This document shows, in pieces, positions 9,481-17,662 of a stretch of 57,125 bases of DNA. Position 1 is the first letter of the stretch. The number at the start of each line of letters is the position of its first letter. Both the position numbers and the translations under genes were made by a program. The notes beneath the pieces are model-generated. The model saw only the letters and a list, made by a program, of their open reading frames with translations, ran no database searches and was not told the origin of the DNA. The DNA is from Lactiplantibacillus garii. Its GTDB lineage: Bacteria > Bacillota > Bacilli > Lactobacillales > Lactobacillaceae. The stretch covers positions 1 through 57,125 of the forward strand of contig NZ_QWZQ01000019.1 of the NCBI RefSeq assembly GCF_003885105.1. The letters run 5' to 3'.

Positions 9481-9643
9481 CGTTCACTTTTAAAAACGTT
9501 CCCGGCTTTTGCCAGTCAGCGCGCGGGTTCACGCCGCATTGTTTGCAGGCTTTCTGAAAAGAGACTAGGCTAATATTAGGACGATTATTTTCTTTCCTAT
9601 GTATGTTGCTATTTTTTAGTAACCAATTAAGGAGTGTGAACTA

Positions 9644-12367
9644 ATGCAACTGATTAGATTACGAATTGAAAATGACGCGATGGATATTTCCTACCATCCC
9701 GCTCCCGACCAACCGGCAACGGCCCACTATTTAATTGCCTATAATCCGGAACAGAGCATCGGTGAAAACCTCGAAAACATCAAGGTCCGGCTAGCCGGAC
9801 TGAAATTTGACGCCGCGGTGCTTGATAACGGTCTGGATTACCCGTTTTCCGATACGATCGTTGGGGTTAACTACGACCGCATCGACGTTGGTTTAGCGTT
9901 AACAAACCTGTTAAACATTCCGGTCGTCAGTCAGACCACCGTACGTCGACTCGGGCTTGTCAAAGCCGTTCAAGAGAAGGCCCACTACCTTCGCTGGCAC
10001 CTGGACTACTACGGCCAGTACCACGGCGTTCGCAACAACGGCCAGGAAGCCATGTTGACCGTCGGTAACGGCTACTTTGGTTTACGCGGGGCCTTTTTGG
10101 AAAGTCACGCCGATAAAGATAATTACCCCGGAACCTACGTTGCGGGGGTTTTTGACCAGCAAACGACCAAGGTCCACGACCACGACGTCACCAACGAAGA
10201 CTTGGTCAACCTCCCCAACGCCCAATTTATGACTTTTGGGGTTGATCACCAGACGCCCTTTACCATCAACCATCACGACTTGCAAGACGTTTACCGCAGT
10301 CTGGACCTCAAGACCGGTATCCTAACGACGACCAAAATCATCCAACTCGCTTCCGGTCACCAGCTCCGCGTTAAATCCCAAAAGCTTGCCAACATGCACG
10401 ACTGGCACCGTTACAGCATTCGCTATCAGGTAACGCCCATCAACTTTTCGGGTTCGTTACAAATCTATTCCGAAATTGATGGAAGCGTTGTCAACAGTAA
10501 TGTAAGTCGGTATAATGTTTTTGACCAGCAACACCTCCACACGCTCGGCATTGAGTCCCACGCCGACACCGTGTTCCTGTCCGGACAAACACGGACTTCC
10601 CACGTTAACTACACGTTGGGCGCCAAGCTAAGTAGTCCGGACATTAAGTCTTTAGGGGCCTTTGACAGTCAGCAGCAGCCTCAAGGCGTCCGGCAGACCG
10701 TTTCGTTAGCCGTTCAAGCTGGTCAAACCTATACGTTTGATAAGAATGTCGTCATTGCCACCAGCAACGCTCAGGATGATCCCCAACTGAAAAAAGTGCG
10801 TGCTGAGTTAAACCAGTCCAGTTTTGACAACACGGTCAAAGCCAGCACGGCATACTGGGCGCAAACCTGGCAGGCTGCGGACATCCGTGTCCAGGGCGAC
10901 ATTACGAGTCAACGCATGTTGCGGGTCAACGTTTACCACAGTTTCGTATCCGCAGCCGCCGTTGAGAGCGGACAGTTAGACGCTTCCGTTGGGGCCCGGG
11001 GCTTACATGGCGAAGCCTACCGGGGCCACGTTTTCTGGGACGAAATGTTCATTTTACCGTTCTACACCTTGCACCGCCCAGAACTCGCTAAGCAACTACT
11101 GTTATACCGCTACCGCCGACTTCCCGCTGCCCGTCAAAACGCAACGGACGCGGGCTTTAACGGTGCGATGTACCCGTGGCAATCCGCGCATAAGGGGGAC
11201 GAACAGTCCCAATTTACGCACTTGAATCCCATCACTAAAACGTGGGATCCCGACAACAGCCGGTTACAGCGTCACGTTTCGTTAGACATCGCTTATAACG
11301 TCTGGTTTTACTACCACGCTACCCGTGATCAGGATTTTCTGAACCGTTACGGGATGGAAATGCTGCTTTCGATTGCTGCGTTTTGGATCAGTAAGGCCAA
11401 GTATGATCAGCAAACGGGGCGTTACAGTATCAGTGGTGTCATGGGACCCGATGAATTCCATGAAAACTACCCCAACAGTACCGACCCCGGCCTAACCAAC
11501 AACGCCTACACCAATATCATGGTCACGTGGCTCTTTAGCACCATTAAAGCGCTGCGGGCGACCCTCAGCGACCACGCTTATCAACAAGCGGCGCAGGCCG
11601 CTAACTTTAGCGCGGTGCAGGCTGACCAAATGGAGACCATTAGTCATAAATTAACGTTAGAGATCAACCACAGCGGCGTGATCGCCCAGTTTGCGGGTTA
11701 CTTTAACTTACCGACGCTGGACTTTCGCAAGTACCGGCAAAAGTATGGCAACATTGCCCGAATGGACCGAATCTTAAAAGCCGAGGGCAAAACCCCCGAC
11801 GCTTACCAAGTTGCCAAACAGGCCGACGCCCTAATGGCCTTTTATAACTTTGACGTGCCGACCGTTCAAAACCTGATCAAAACCATGGGGTACCAGCTCC
11901 CGAAAGAGTATCTGACCCATAATATTCAGTACTACTTGGCGCGGACGACCCACGGTTCAACGCTGTCACGCATCGTGTACGCCGTTTTAGATCAACTGGA
12001 TGAAAACTACGACGACGCTTGGCAACTCTTCTCAGAGGCGCTGGTTTCCGACTATTACGACATTCAGGGCGGCACGACCGCCGAAGGAATCCACCTCGGC
12101 GTCATGGGTGCCACACTGACCTTAGCGACCCGCAATTTTGGCGGTGTTAGTCCGTTAGGCAATCACCTAACCGTTAACCCGCAACTACCCGATCAGTGGT
12201 CAAACTTGCACTTCAAGCACCTATTTCAGGGCGTACACTACGACTTTGACGTGACCCAACAAGCGGTCCGCGTTGTTGCCGACCAGTCGCAGGAGATTCA
12301 AGTTGCTGGTAAAACTTATCAATTAAAACCGAATAAACCACTAACCGTGGCCTACGTGAATAACTAG
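9644..12367 (+). CDS. GH65 disaccharide phosphorylase (maltose phosphorylase-like)
   Basis: 907 residues. The GH65 core is clear: the N-terminal beta-sandwich (GNGYFGLRGAF near 145), the catalytic (alpha/alpha)6 barrel with HGEAYRGHVFWDEMF and MGPDEFHEN (general acid E604), and HGSTLS and TAEGIHLG motifs late. It splits an alpha-linked glucose disaccharide with phosphate, giving beta-glucose 1-phosphate, which fits the beta-phosphoglucomutase 11 nt downstream. The first ~115 residues are an extra domain not part of the core ~750-residue enzyme; I do not recognise it. Substrate (maltose, trehalose, kojibiose or nigerose type) cannot be told from sequence. AAGGAG precedes the ATG. Confidence 0.92.
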   Translation: MQLIRLRIENDAMDISYHPAPDQPATAHYLIAYNPEQSIGENLENIKVRLAGLKFDAAVLDNGLDYPFSDTIVGVNYDRIDVGLALTNLLNIPVVSQTTVRRLGLVKAVQEKAHYLRWHLDYYGQYHGVRNNGQEAMLTVGNGYFGLRGAFLESHADKDNYPGTYVAGVFDQQTTKVHDHDVTNEDLVNLPNAQFMTFGVDHQTPFTINHHDLQDVYRSLDLKTGILTTTKIIQLASGHQLRVKSQKLANMHDWHRYSIRYQVTPINFSGSLQIYSEIDGSVVNSNVSRYNVFDQQHLHTLGIESHADTVFLSGQTRTSHVNYTLGAKLSSPDIKSLGAFDSQQQPQGVRQTVSLAVQAGQTYTFDKNVVIATSNAQDDPQLKKVRAELNQSSFDNTVKASTAYWAQTWQAADIRVQGDITSQRMLRVNVYHSFVSAAAVESGQLDASVGARGLHGEAYRGHVFWDEMFILPFYTLHRPELAKQLLLYRYRRLPAARQNATDAGFNGAMYPWQSAHKGDEQSQFTHLNPITKTWDPDNSRLQRHVSLDIAYNVWFYYHATRDQDFLNRYGMEMLLSIAAFWISKAKYDQQTGRYSISGVMGPDEFHENYPNSTDPGLTNNAYTNIMVTWLFSTIKALRATLSDHAYQQAAQAANFSAVQADQMETISHKLTLEINHSGVIAQFAGYFNLPTLDFRKYRQKYGNIARMDRILKAEGKTPDAYQVAKQADALMAFYNFDVPTVQNLIKTMGYQLPKEYLTHNIQYYLARTTHGSTLSRIVYAVLDQLDENYDDAWQLFSEALVSDYYDIQGGTTAEGIHLGVMGATLTLATRNFGGVSPLGNHLTVNPQLPDQWSNLHFKHLFQGVHYDFDVTQQAVRVVADQSQEIQVAGKTYQLKPNKPLTVAYVNN

Positions 12368-12378
12368 GAGGAACCACC

Positions 12379-13050
12379 ATGACAAAATTTGCAGCGATTA
12401 AAGGATTTGTATTCGACTTAGACGGGGTCATTACCGATACCTCGGTCTTTCATAGTCAAGCTTGGCACCAAGTGGCCGACAAGGTCGGCGTTAAGTGGGA
12501 TGACACGCTGGCCGACGCTTTAAAGGGCATCAGTCGCATGGATTCCCTTAACCTGATCTTAGCTAAGGATCACAAGGAAAATGATTTTACCGAAGAAGAA
12601 AAGGTCGCCCTCGCTACCGAAAAAAACGATAACTACTTAAAACTCGTTAACCAGATGACGCCGGCAAATATTTTACCCGGCATTCAAGCCTTTCTGGAAG
12701 ACTTAAAAGCTCAGGGTTACTTGCTCTCGCTGGCTTCAGCGTCCAAAAATTCACCGTTAGTTTTGAAAAAATTAGGTTTGAGTGATTACTTCACGAAGTC
12801 GGTCGACCCAGCTAGTTTAAAGCACGGTAAACCGGATCCTGAAATCTTCCGCCGGGGCGCAGAAATCCTGAATCTGGATCCTGCCGCTTGCATTGGTGTA
12901 GAAGACGCCGCGGCCGGGGTCCAATCCATCAACGGTGCCGGTGAAACGTCCATTGGTATCGGTGACCCCCAAGTGTTAGCCGCCGCTGACATTAACTTTA
13001 CCGATACGGCTCAGCTGACCTTAGCCAACATTAAGGCCGCTTTAGACTAA
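12379..13050 (+). CDS. pgmB: Beta-phosphoglucomutase
   Basis: 223 residues, HAD superfamily with C1 cap. Nucleophile and acid are in FDLDGVITDT. Further motifs are SASKNSP (motif 2), KPDPEIF (motif 3 Lys) and GVEDAAAGVQS (motif 4). It converts beta-glucose 1-phosphate to glucose 6-phosphate, completing phosphorolytic disaccharide use with the GH65 enzyme. TAGGAGGAACC lies just upstream, overlapping the end of the GH65 gene, so they form an operon. Confidence 0.96.
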   Translation: MTKFAAIKGFVFDLDGVITDTSVFHSQAWHQVADKVGVKWDDTLADALKGISRMDSLNLILAKDHKENDFTEEEKVALATEKNDNYLKLVNQMTPANILPGIQAFLEDLKAQGYLLSLASASKNSPLVLKKLGLSDYFTKSVDPASLKHGKPDPEIFRRGAEILNLDPAACIGVEDAAAGVQSINGAGETSIGIGDPQVLAAADINFTDTAQLTLANIKAALD

Positions 13051-13080
13051 CCAGTTCGCTGATATCAGCACCAAAAACAG

Positions 13081-13199
13081 CGTGTGCCAAAAGTCGGTTA
13101 GCCGTTAAGCGGAACCAGCTGACTTTGGGCACACGTTTCGACAATAATTGTGCGGAGATAAAACAGAGGCTGTGACTTTTGTCACAGCCTCTGTTTTTT
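13081..13199. terminator. Two hairpins between convergent pgmB and Cof phosphatase
   Basis: The first hairpin (13081-13135) has a 15-bp stem with one mismatch plus an inner stem. The second (13162-13195) is a perfect 15-bp stem aacagaggctgtgac/gtcacagcctctgtt with loop tttt. It carries six T on the plus side and A-rich sequence on the other, so it can terminate both directions. Confidence 0.88.
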
Positions 13200-13206
13200 G
13201 AATCAG

Positions 13207-13974
13207 TTAAATCAAATCAAAGTGTTTTAACCCCTGAGTGATCCCACCGTGCATGTTGTCAGCCGTCACGTAGGCCGCCATCTTCTTCACAACGGGATTA
13301 CCGTTACCCATGGCAATCGGCGTTTGAACGGACGCAAACATTTCGACGTCGTTTAACTCGTCGCCAAAACCGTACGTGGGGACGTTGGTTAAATGGGCTT
13401 TCGTCAAGATATCGTGAATCCCGACCGCCTTTGAAACTCCCCAGGCCATCGTGTCGAAGGCCCGCGGATTATTCCGAACAAAACTGAGGTGACCACGGTA
13501 ACGGTTTAAATACTGCGTTCCCGCCATCGGTTCAAACGTGAGTAAGAAGTTAATGGCGTGCCGGCGGTAAAAATCCGGCTGGACTTGGGCGGTTTGTTTT
13601 AAAACACGGTAATTTTTAACCGTTAAAGCATCGCGGTGACTTAACGCAAAACCGGCGTTATTATAGTAAGCCAAAGCGGTCTGCTGGCGGTTAGCAAAGT
13701 GGGTCATGTCAGTCAAAATGGCCTTATCAATGGCGTGTACGGATAAGAAATGGCCCTGATAAGCCACGTAACTCCCATTTGCACTCACGATTGAATCGAT
13801 CCCGGTCGTTTGCATAATATCAGCCACTTCAAAGACGTTGCGCCCGGTCGCAATAACGGGTAAAACGTGGTTGGCTTTCAATTGCTGAATGGCGGCCACA
13901 CTACTAGGTGCAACCGTCTTATCATCCCGCATCAGCGTTCCGTCTAAATCAAAAAATACGACTGCTTGGTACAA
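13207..13974 (-). CDS. Cof-type HAD sugar-phosphate phosphatase
   Basis: 255 residues. DLDGTLMRDD (catalytic Asp pair), C2 cap, and C-terminal GFGDELNDVEMF plus AMGNGNP are diagnostic of Cof/YidA-type phosphatases. Substrate unknown; relatives act on sugar phosphates or flavin precursors. Translation begins at TTG (13974) seven nt after AGGAGG. Minus-strand TATAAT at 14027-14032 may be its -10. Confidence 0.9.
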   Translation of the reverse strand: MYQAVVFFDLDGTLMRDDKTVAPSSVAAIQQLKANHVLPVIATGRNVFEVADIMQTTGIDSIVSANGSYVAYQGHFLSVHAIDKAILTDMTHFANRQQTALAYYNNAGFALSHRDALTVKNYRVLKQTAQVQPDFYRRHAINFLLTFEPMAGTQYLNRYRGHLSFVRNNPRAFDTMAWGVSKAVGIHDILTKAHLTNVPTYGFGDELNDVEMFASVQTPIAMGNGNPVVKKMAAYVTADNMHGGITQGLKHFDLI

Positions 13975-14091
13975 ATAAAGACCTCCTAATTAGTATGATT
14001 CCAATCAAACGGTTGGTTACCCTTATATTATAACGCCGACTGACCCGTAACGGGGCGGACCCTCCCCGAAGGTCCCTGAAGCCACCAAAAA

Positions 14092-14127
14092 AAGCCATGA
14101 CCAATCAAGGAAAGTCATGACTTTTTC
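14092..14127. terminator. Bidirectional hairpin in the Cof-oppA gap
   Basis: AAGCCATGAC / GTCATGACTT stem (14092-14101 / 14114-14123) with A-run before and T-run after, so it could terminate either strand. It lies between the oppA terminator and the Cof gene with no gene of its own. The rest of this 409-bp gap has no ORF. Confidence 0.6.
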
Positions 14128-14327
14128 TACGTCTCTTAAGGATCGACGGGGATACTTCCTAATGACATAATCGCGGGGTGCTGATTAAGAAGTACACCTA
14201 TAATATACAAAGCTAGCCCTTTCATCACTATCAATTTCGTGTAAATTTTTCAACAAATTTGCAAGTTAACTAGTCAAACCGGTCTTTTTATGAAAAACGT
14301 TCGCTGGCCTTTCAATCCGATGAGGCG

Positions 14328-14363
14328 TCAAAAAAGAATCACCCGCACCGCGTGCACGTGATC
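14328..14363 (-). terminator. Terminator after oppA-type gene
   Basis: An interrupted stem (ATCAC..GCAC / GTGC..GTGAT) is followed on the minus strand by a T-rich run, 20 nt past the stop. Confidence 0.65.
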
Positions 14364-14383
14364 CTTGATTGCTTGACACCACT

Positions 14384-16009
14384 CTATTTCCAATAAGCGT
14401 ACCGGTACAGTGCGTCCCGGAGAATCGTGAAGTGTACCCCACCGACCTTATTACTGATCAAGTGCGCGGCAGCCGTTTGATACAACGGGGTGACCCCCTG
14501 TTTAGCCGCGACCATCTTAGCGGCTTGTTGCATCGTCTGGTAGCGGTCCACTTTGCTCTGATTCCCCGCCGTAATGGTTTTGATCAACTGTTCGTACTGC
14601 GAATCGTTAAACTTACCGAAGTCTACCGAATTAGTGATCGACGCCTTATTCAGAAAATCAACCGGGTCCTGGAAATCACTCGACCATGACAGGGTGGCAA
14701 AATCAAAGTCGCCCTTGCTCAAAGTTGAAATTTCATTCGTTAGCGGTACCGACTTTACGTTGACCGTCACACCCTTTAGATTCTTTTCAATGGCAGCCTG
14801 GATGTATTCCGCTACCGACTTATTAATATCATTGTCATTCGTTAATAGTTGCAACGTTAGTTTTTGTTTCCCTAAGCTGGCCTGGGCTTTTTTCCAATAC
14901 TGCTTGGCTTTCGTCGGATTGTACGGATACAAATTACCGGTGTCCGCGTTAAAGTCCTTACCAGTTGTCGGGTTCTTCGTATTCCCCGTTGGAACTAGCG
15001 ACGTCGCCGCTACCGAACCGTCCTTTAGCACGTTCTTAACGAGGGACTGCCGGTTCATGGCGTAACTGACCGCCTGTCGTAACGCGGTATTTTTTAAGGC
15101 CGTCCGTTTTTGATTCCACAGCATGAAGTACAGCTGGTTTAACTTTGTGATCTTCAACTGCTTCTTTAAGGCTCCCTGTTGCGCGTTAGCCACCTGGGTC
15201 CCGGTAATCTGGGTCACTTGAACCGCGTTACTTTCAAACAAGTTCTGCGCGGTCGTATTGGTCTTGACCGTTTGGACTTTCACGTTCTTAATGTGCACGG
15301 TCTTTTTATCATAGTAGTACGGATTTCGACTGTATTTCCAAGTATCGTTAGTTCCGTTCCAGCCCTTCAAAACGTACGGGCCGTTCGAAAGGGTCGTTTT
15401 AGCCGACGTTCCGTATTTATTACCGTACTTTTCCGTAAATTGCTGATTTAATGGGTAAATTTCGGTTGCCAACCGGTAGTTAAAATACGGCACTTTTTGC
15501 GCCAACGTAATTTGAAGCTTGTACTTACCGATTGCCTTAGCTCCCAACGTTGACACCGCCTTTTTACCGGCCGTGATCGCCGTGGCATTTTTAATCTCCG
15601 CGACGTGCCCCACTTCCTGCGACTTAGTCTTGGGGTTGACTTGGCGCTGCAACGAATAAACAAAATCCGCCGCCGTTACGGGCTTGCCATTGGCCCACTT
15701 CGCATTGTGCCGGAGGTTGAAAGTGTAAGTCTTCCCCCCGTTAGTCGGCTGCACGACCTTCGTAGCAATCGCCGGAACAATTTTACCCTGACCGTTAGTC
15801 GTGTACAGGCCCTCCATAAACTGTGCAATGGCCGCCTGACTAGCAATGTCGTCCGCCTTATTCGGGTCCGCCGTTGCAATCGATTGCGTGGCGGTCACCG
15901 TTAGCGTCTTGTTTGCGTTACTTTTAGAGCTTGATTTGGCGCCACAACTGGCTAATACCAGTGTCAGTGCCACAATCCCCGTTGAACTTAACCATTTATT
16001 GATTTTCAT
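14384..16009 (-). CDS. Oligopeptide ABC transporter substrate-binding lipoprotein (OppA family)
   Basis: 541 residues. A lipoprotein signal peptide ends in LVLASC with lipidated C22. The SBP_bac_5 fold follows, with NGPYVLKGW, NPYYYDKKTVHIKNV and DFATLSWSSDFQDP, typical of peptide-binding receptors. No permease or ATPase gene adjoins, so it would share an Opp translocator encoded elsewhere. Upstream are a strong promoter, a structured leader and a Cys-rich leader peptide whose codons sit in a terminator-like stem, suggesting control by cysteine availability. TAGGAG precedes the ATG. Confidence 0.93.
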   Translation of the reverse strand: MKINKWLSSTGIVALTLVLASCGAKSSSKSNANKTLTVTATQSIATADPNKADDIASQAAIAQFMEGLYTTNGQGKIVPAIATKVVQPTNGGKTYTFNLRHNAKWANGKPVTAADFVYSLQRQVNPKTKSQEVGHVAEIKNATAITAGKKAVSTLGAKAIGKYKLQITLAQKVPYFNYRLATEIYPLNQQFTEKYGNKYGTSAKTTLSNGPYVLKGWNGTNDTWKYSRNPYYYDKKTVHIKNVKVQTVKTNTTAQNLFESNAVQVTQITGTQVANAQQGALKKQLKITKLNQLYFMLWNQKRTALKNTALRQAVSYAMNRQSLVKNVLKDGSVAATSLVPTGNTKNPTTGKDFNADTGNLYPYNPTKAKQYWKKAQASLGKQKLTLQLLTNDNDINKSVAEYIQAAIEKNLKGVTVNVKSVPLTNEISTLSKGDFDFATLSWSSDFQDPVDFLNKASITNSVDFGKFNDSQYEQLIKTITAGNQSKVDRYQTMQQAAKMVAAKQGVTPLYQTAAAHLISNKVGGVHFTILRDALYRYAYWK

Positions 16010-16025
16010 TTTGCCACTCCTAGCT

Positions 16026-16068
16026 AAAAATTAATGTGTCGGTCGTCACTTTCAGCGACAACAACACA
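16026..16068 (-). terminator. Terminator-like attenuator ahead of oppA-type gene
   Basis: Minus strand: TGTGT (16068-16064), one T, GTTGTCGCT (16062-16054), loop GAA, AGTGACGAC (16050-16042), CG, ACACA (16039-16035), then TTAATTTTT. The 14 pairs include two G-U. The three TGT codons of the leader peptide form part of the left arm. Confidence 0.6.
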
Positions 16069-16138
16069 TTTTTGGAAGGCCCCCGTTATCCATGATTGAG
16101 CGCAAATACGCGGATTGTTGTTTTCGTTGCTTGTTCAT
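16052..16138 (-). CDS. Putative polycysteine leader peptide upstream of oppA-type gene
   Basis: 28 codons, ATG to TGA, too short for usual gene callers. It begins MNKQRKQQSAYL and ends LPKMCCCR. GGGAGGC (16147-16153) lies eight nt before the ATG, a good Shine-Dalgarno. Three consecutive TGT codons stand just before the end and overlap the left arm of a terminator-like hairpin. Seen: the ORF, RBS and hairpin. Known: polycysteine leader ORFs act as cysteine-sensing attenuators in mycobacteria, and similar logic serves Trp and His operons. Inferred: ribosomes stalling for Cys-tRNA would block the hairpin and let transcription reach the peptide-binding receptor gene. Confidence 0.6.
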   Translation of the reverse strand: MNKQRKQQSAYLRSIMDNGGLPKMCCCR

Positions 16139-16213
16139 AGCTCAACGCCTCCCTAATTTTTAACCAGGGCCACCACTCAAAAATTAGAAAATAATGGCTT
16201 TTTGGTTAATCTT

Positions 16214-16242
16214 AGGTTAGTCCAGTGGTTTACAGTTGTCAA
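16214..16242 (-). promoter_or_regulatory. Promoter of the leader-oppA unit
   Basis: Minus strand TTGACA (16237-16242), 17-bp spacer, TAACCT (16214-16219); start expected near 16207, ~70 nt before the leader peptide. Confidence 0.7.
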
Positions 16243-16243
16243 T

Positions 16244-16294
16244 CTTTATTTAGCTTTACGCCTAAAAAAATAAGCGTGGCCCAAGCTTTGTTTA
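16244..16294. repeat. Two direct repeats upstream of the oppA promoter
   Basis: Copies at 16244-16262 and 16276-16294 match at 15 of 19 positions (CTTTxTTTAGCTTTA core). They are 32 bp apart, about three helical turns, directly upstream of the -35; possible activator site. Confidence 0.5.
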
Positions 16295-16303
16295 GCTTTA
16301 GCG

Positions 16304-16350
16304 CAAAAAAGCCCATAAATCACCCAACTTATTTGGCGTAATTTATGAGC
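16304..16350 (-). terminator. Terminator after proA
   Basis: A 10-bp stem GCTCATAAAT / ATTTATGGGC (one G-U) is followed by six T on the minus strand. Confidence 0.85.
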
Positions 16351-16389
16351 TTTAAAGTTTTTTTCACGTGCGTTAAGACGCTTTAAACA

Positions 16390-17640
16390 TTACTGGCGGA
16401 CTTGCCCGTTACCGTCGATCACGTACTTGTACGACGTTAACTCGGCTAGTCCCATTGGTCCACGGGCGTGTAATTTCTGCGTTGAAATTCCAATTTCGGC
16501 ACCGAAACCAAACTCGAATCCGTCGGTAAAGCGGGTCGAAGCGTTGATATAAACGCAGGCGGCGTTGATCCGTTGTTGGAAAACTTTTCCCGCCTGGTAA
16601 TTATCAGTCACGATGGCTTCTGAATGCTGTGTATTGTAGTGGTTAATGTGGGCAATGGCCGCCGCTTCGGAGTCCACCACCTTAATGGCGATGATCAGGT
16701 CATTGTACTCGGTTCCCCAATCGGCTTCCGTTGCGGGAATAACGTCACTAACGATGGCCCGGGTAGCTGCATCCCCCCGCACTTCAACCCCGTTATCCCG
16801 TAACGCCTTCACGATGGTTGGTAAGTAAGCCGCCGCCACGTCTTTATGGATCAAAACTTTTTCGGTCGCGTTGCAGACGGATGGCCGCTGGACCTTACCG
16901 TTAATAATAATATCGGTGGCCATTTTTAACTGGGCATCCTTGTCCACGTAAACGTGGCAATTACCGGCGCCGGTTTCAATAACCGGGACGGTCGCCTTTG
17001 TTAAAACGGTTTGAATCAGGCGGGCACTTCCACGGGGAATCAACACGTCCACGTAGTCGGTCAGTTGCATAAACTTGCCGGCCGTTTCGTGGGACGTATC
17101 CTGAATCAGCTGAATAGCATTTTCGTCCACGTTTTCCGCTTTTAAAGCACTACGGAGCACTTTAACTAGGGCTTGGTTGGAATGCAACGCTTCCTTCCCA
17201 CCCCGCAAAATTACCGCGTTACCGGTCTTAAAACAGAGGGCGGAGGCGTCAACGGTCACGTTCGGGCGCGCTTCAAAGATCATGCCGATGACCCCCAGTG
17301 GGACCCGTTCCTTTGCAATCGTTAACCCGGCTTCGTTGCGCCAAGCGCGGTCGACGTTACCGATTGGATCCGGCAGTGCCGCCACCTGCTTTAACCCGGT
17401 CGCCATTGCGGTGATCCGGTCAGCAGTCAGTTTCAAGCGGTCAATAAACTTGGCCAACACTTGCGGGTTCTCTAGGTCCCGCGCGTTAGCAGCTAAAATT
17501 GCGTCCTGCTGGTCCGTTAACGCCCGGGCCATGGCAAGTAACACGTCGTTTTTTTTCGTCGTTGAAAGCAGTCCCAGCGTGTAACTTGCTTGCTGAGCCT
17601 GTTGACCAAGCTGATTTAAATCAGCGGTTGCCATTTCCAT
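16390..17640 (-). CDS. proA: Glutamate-5-semialdehyde dehydrogenase (gamma-glutamyl phosphate reductase)
   Basis: 416 residues, normal length. ALDH-superfamily motifs include IFEARPNVTVDASALCFKTGNAVILRGG, and the catalytic Cys is in QRPSVCNATEK. It performs the second step of proline synthesis with NADPH. The end carries SYKYVIDGNGQ. It starts 22 nt after proB with GGAGGAATC, so proBA is one operon, terminated at 16304-16350. Confidence 0.97.
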   Translation of the reverse strand: MEMATADLNQLGQQAQQASYTLGLLSTTKKNDVLLAMARALTDQQDAILAANARDLENPQVLAKFIDRLKLTADRITAMATGLKQVAALPDPIGNVDRAWRNEAGLTIAKERVPLGVIGMIFEARPNVTVDASALCFKTGNAVILRGGKEALHSNQALVKVLRSALKAENVDENAIQLIQDTSHETAGKFMQLTDYVDVLIPRGSARLIQTVLTKATVPVIETGAGNCHVYVDKDAQLKMATDIIINGKVQRPSVCNATEKVLIHKDVAAAYLPTIVKALRDNGVEVRGDAATRAIVSDVIPATEADWGTEYNDLIIAIKVVDSEAAAIAHINHYNTQHSEAIVTDNYQAGKVFQQRINAACVYINASTRFTDGFEFGFGAEIGISTQKLHARGPMGLAELTSYKYVIDGNGQVRQ

Positions 17641-17662
17641 GATTGATTCCTCCTAAATTAGT

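Noticed and set aside
14574-15065. 163-codon plus-strand ORF inside the oppA-type gene
   Set aside because: Antisense shadow of a clearly coding lipoprotein gene.
16366-16381. TTCACGTG near the proA stop as parS
   Set aside because: Only one half-site is present.
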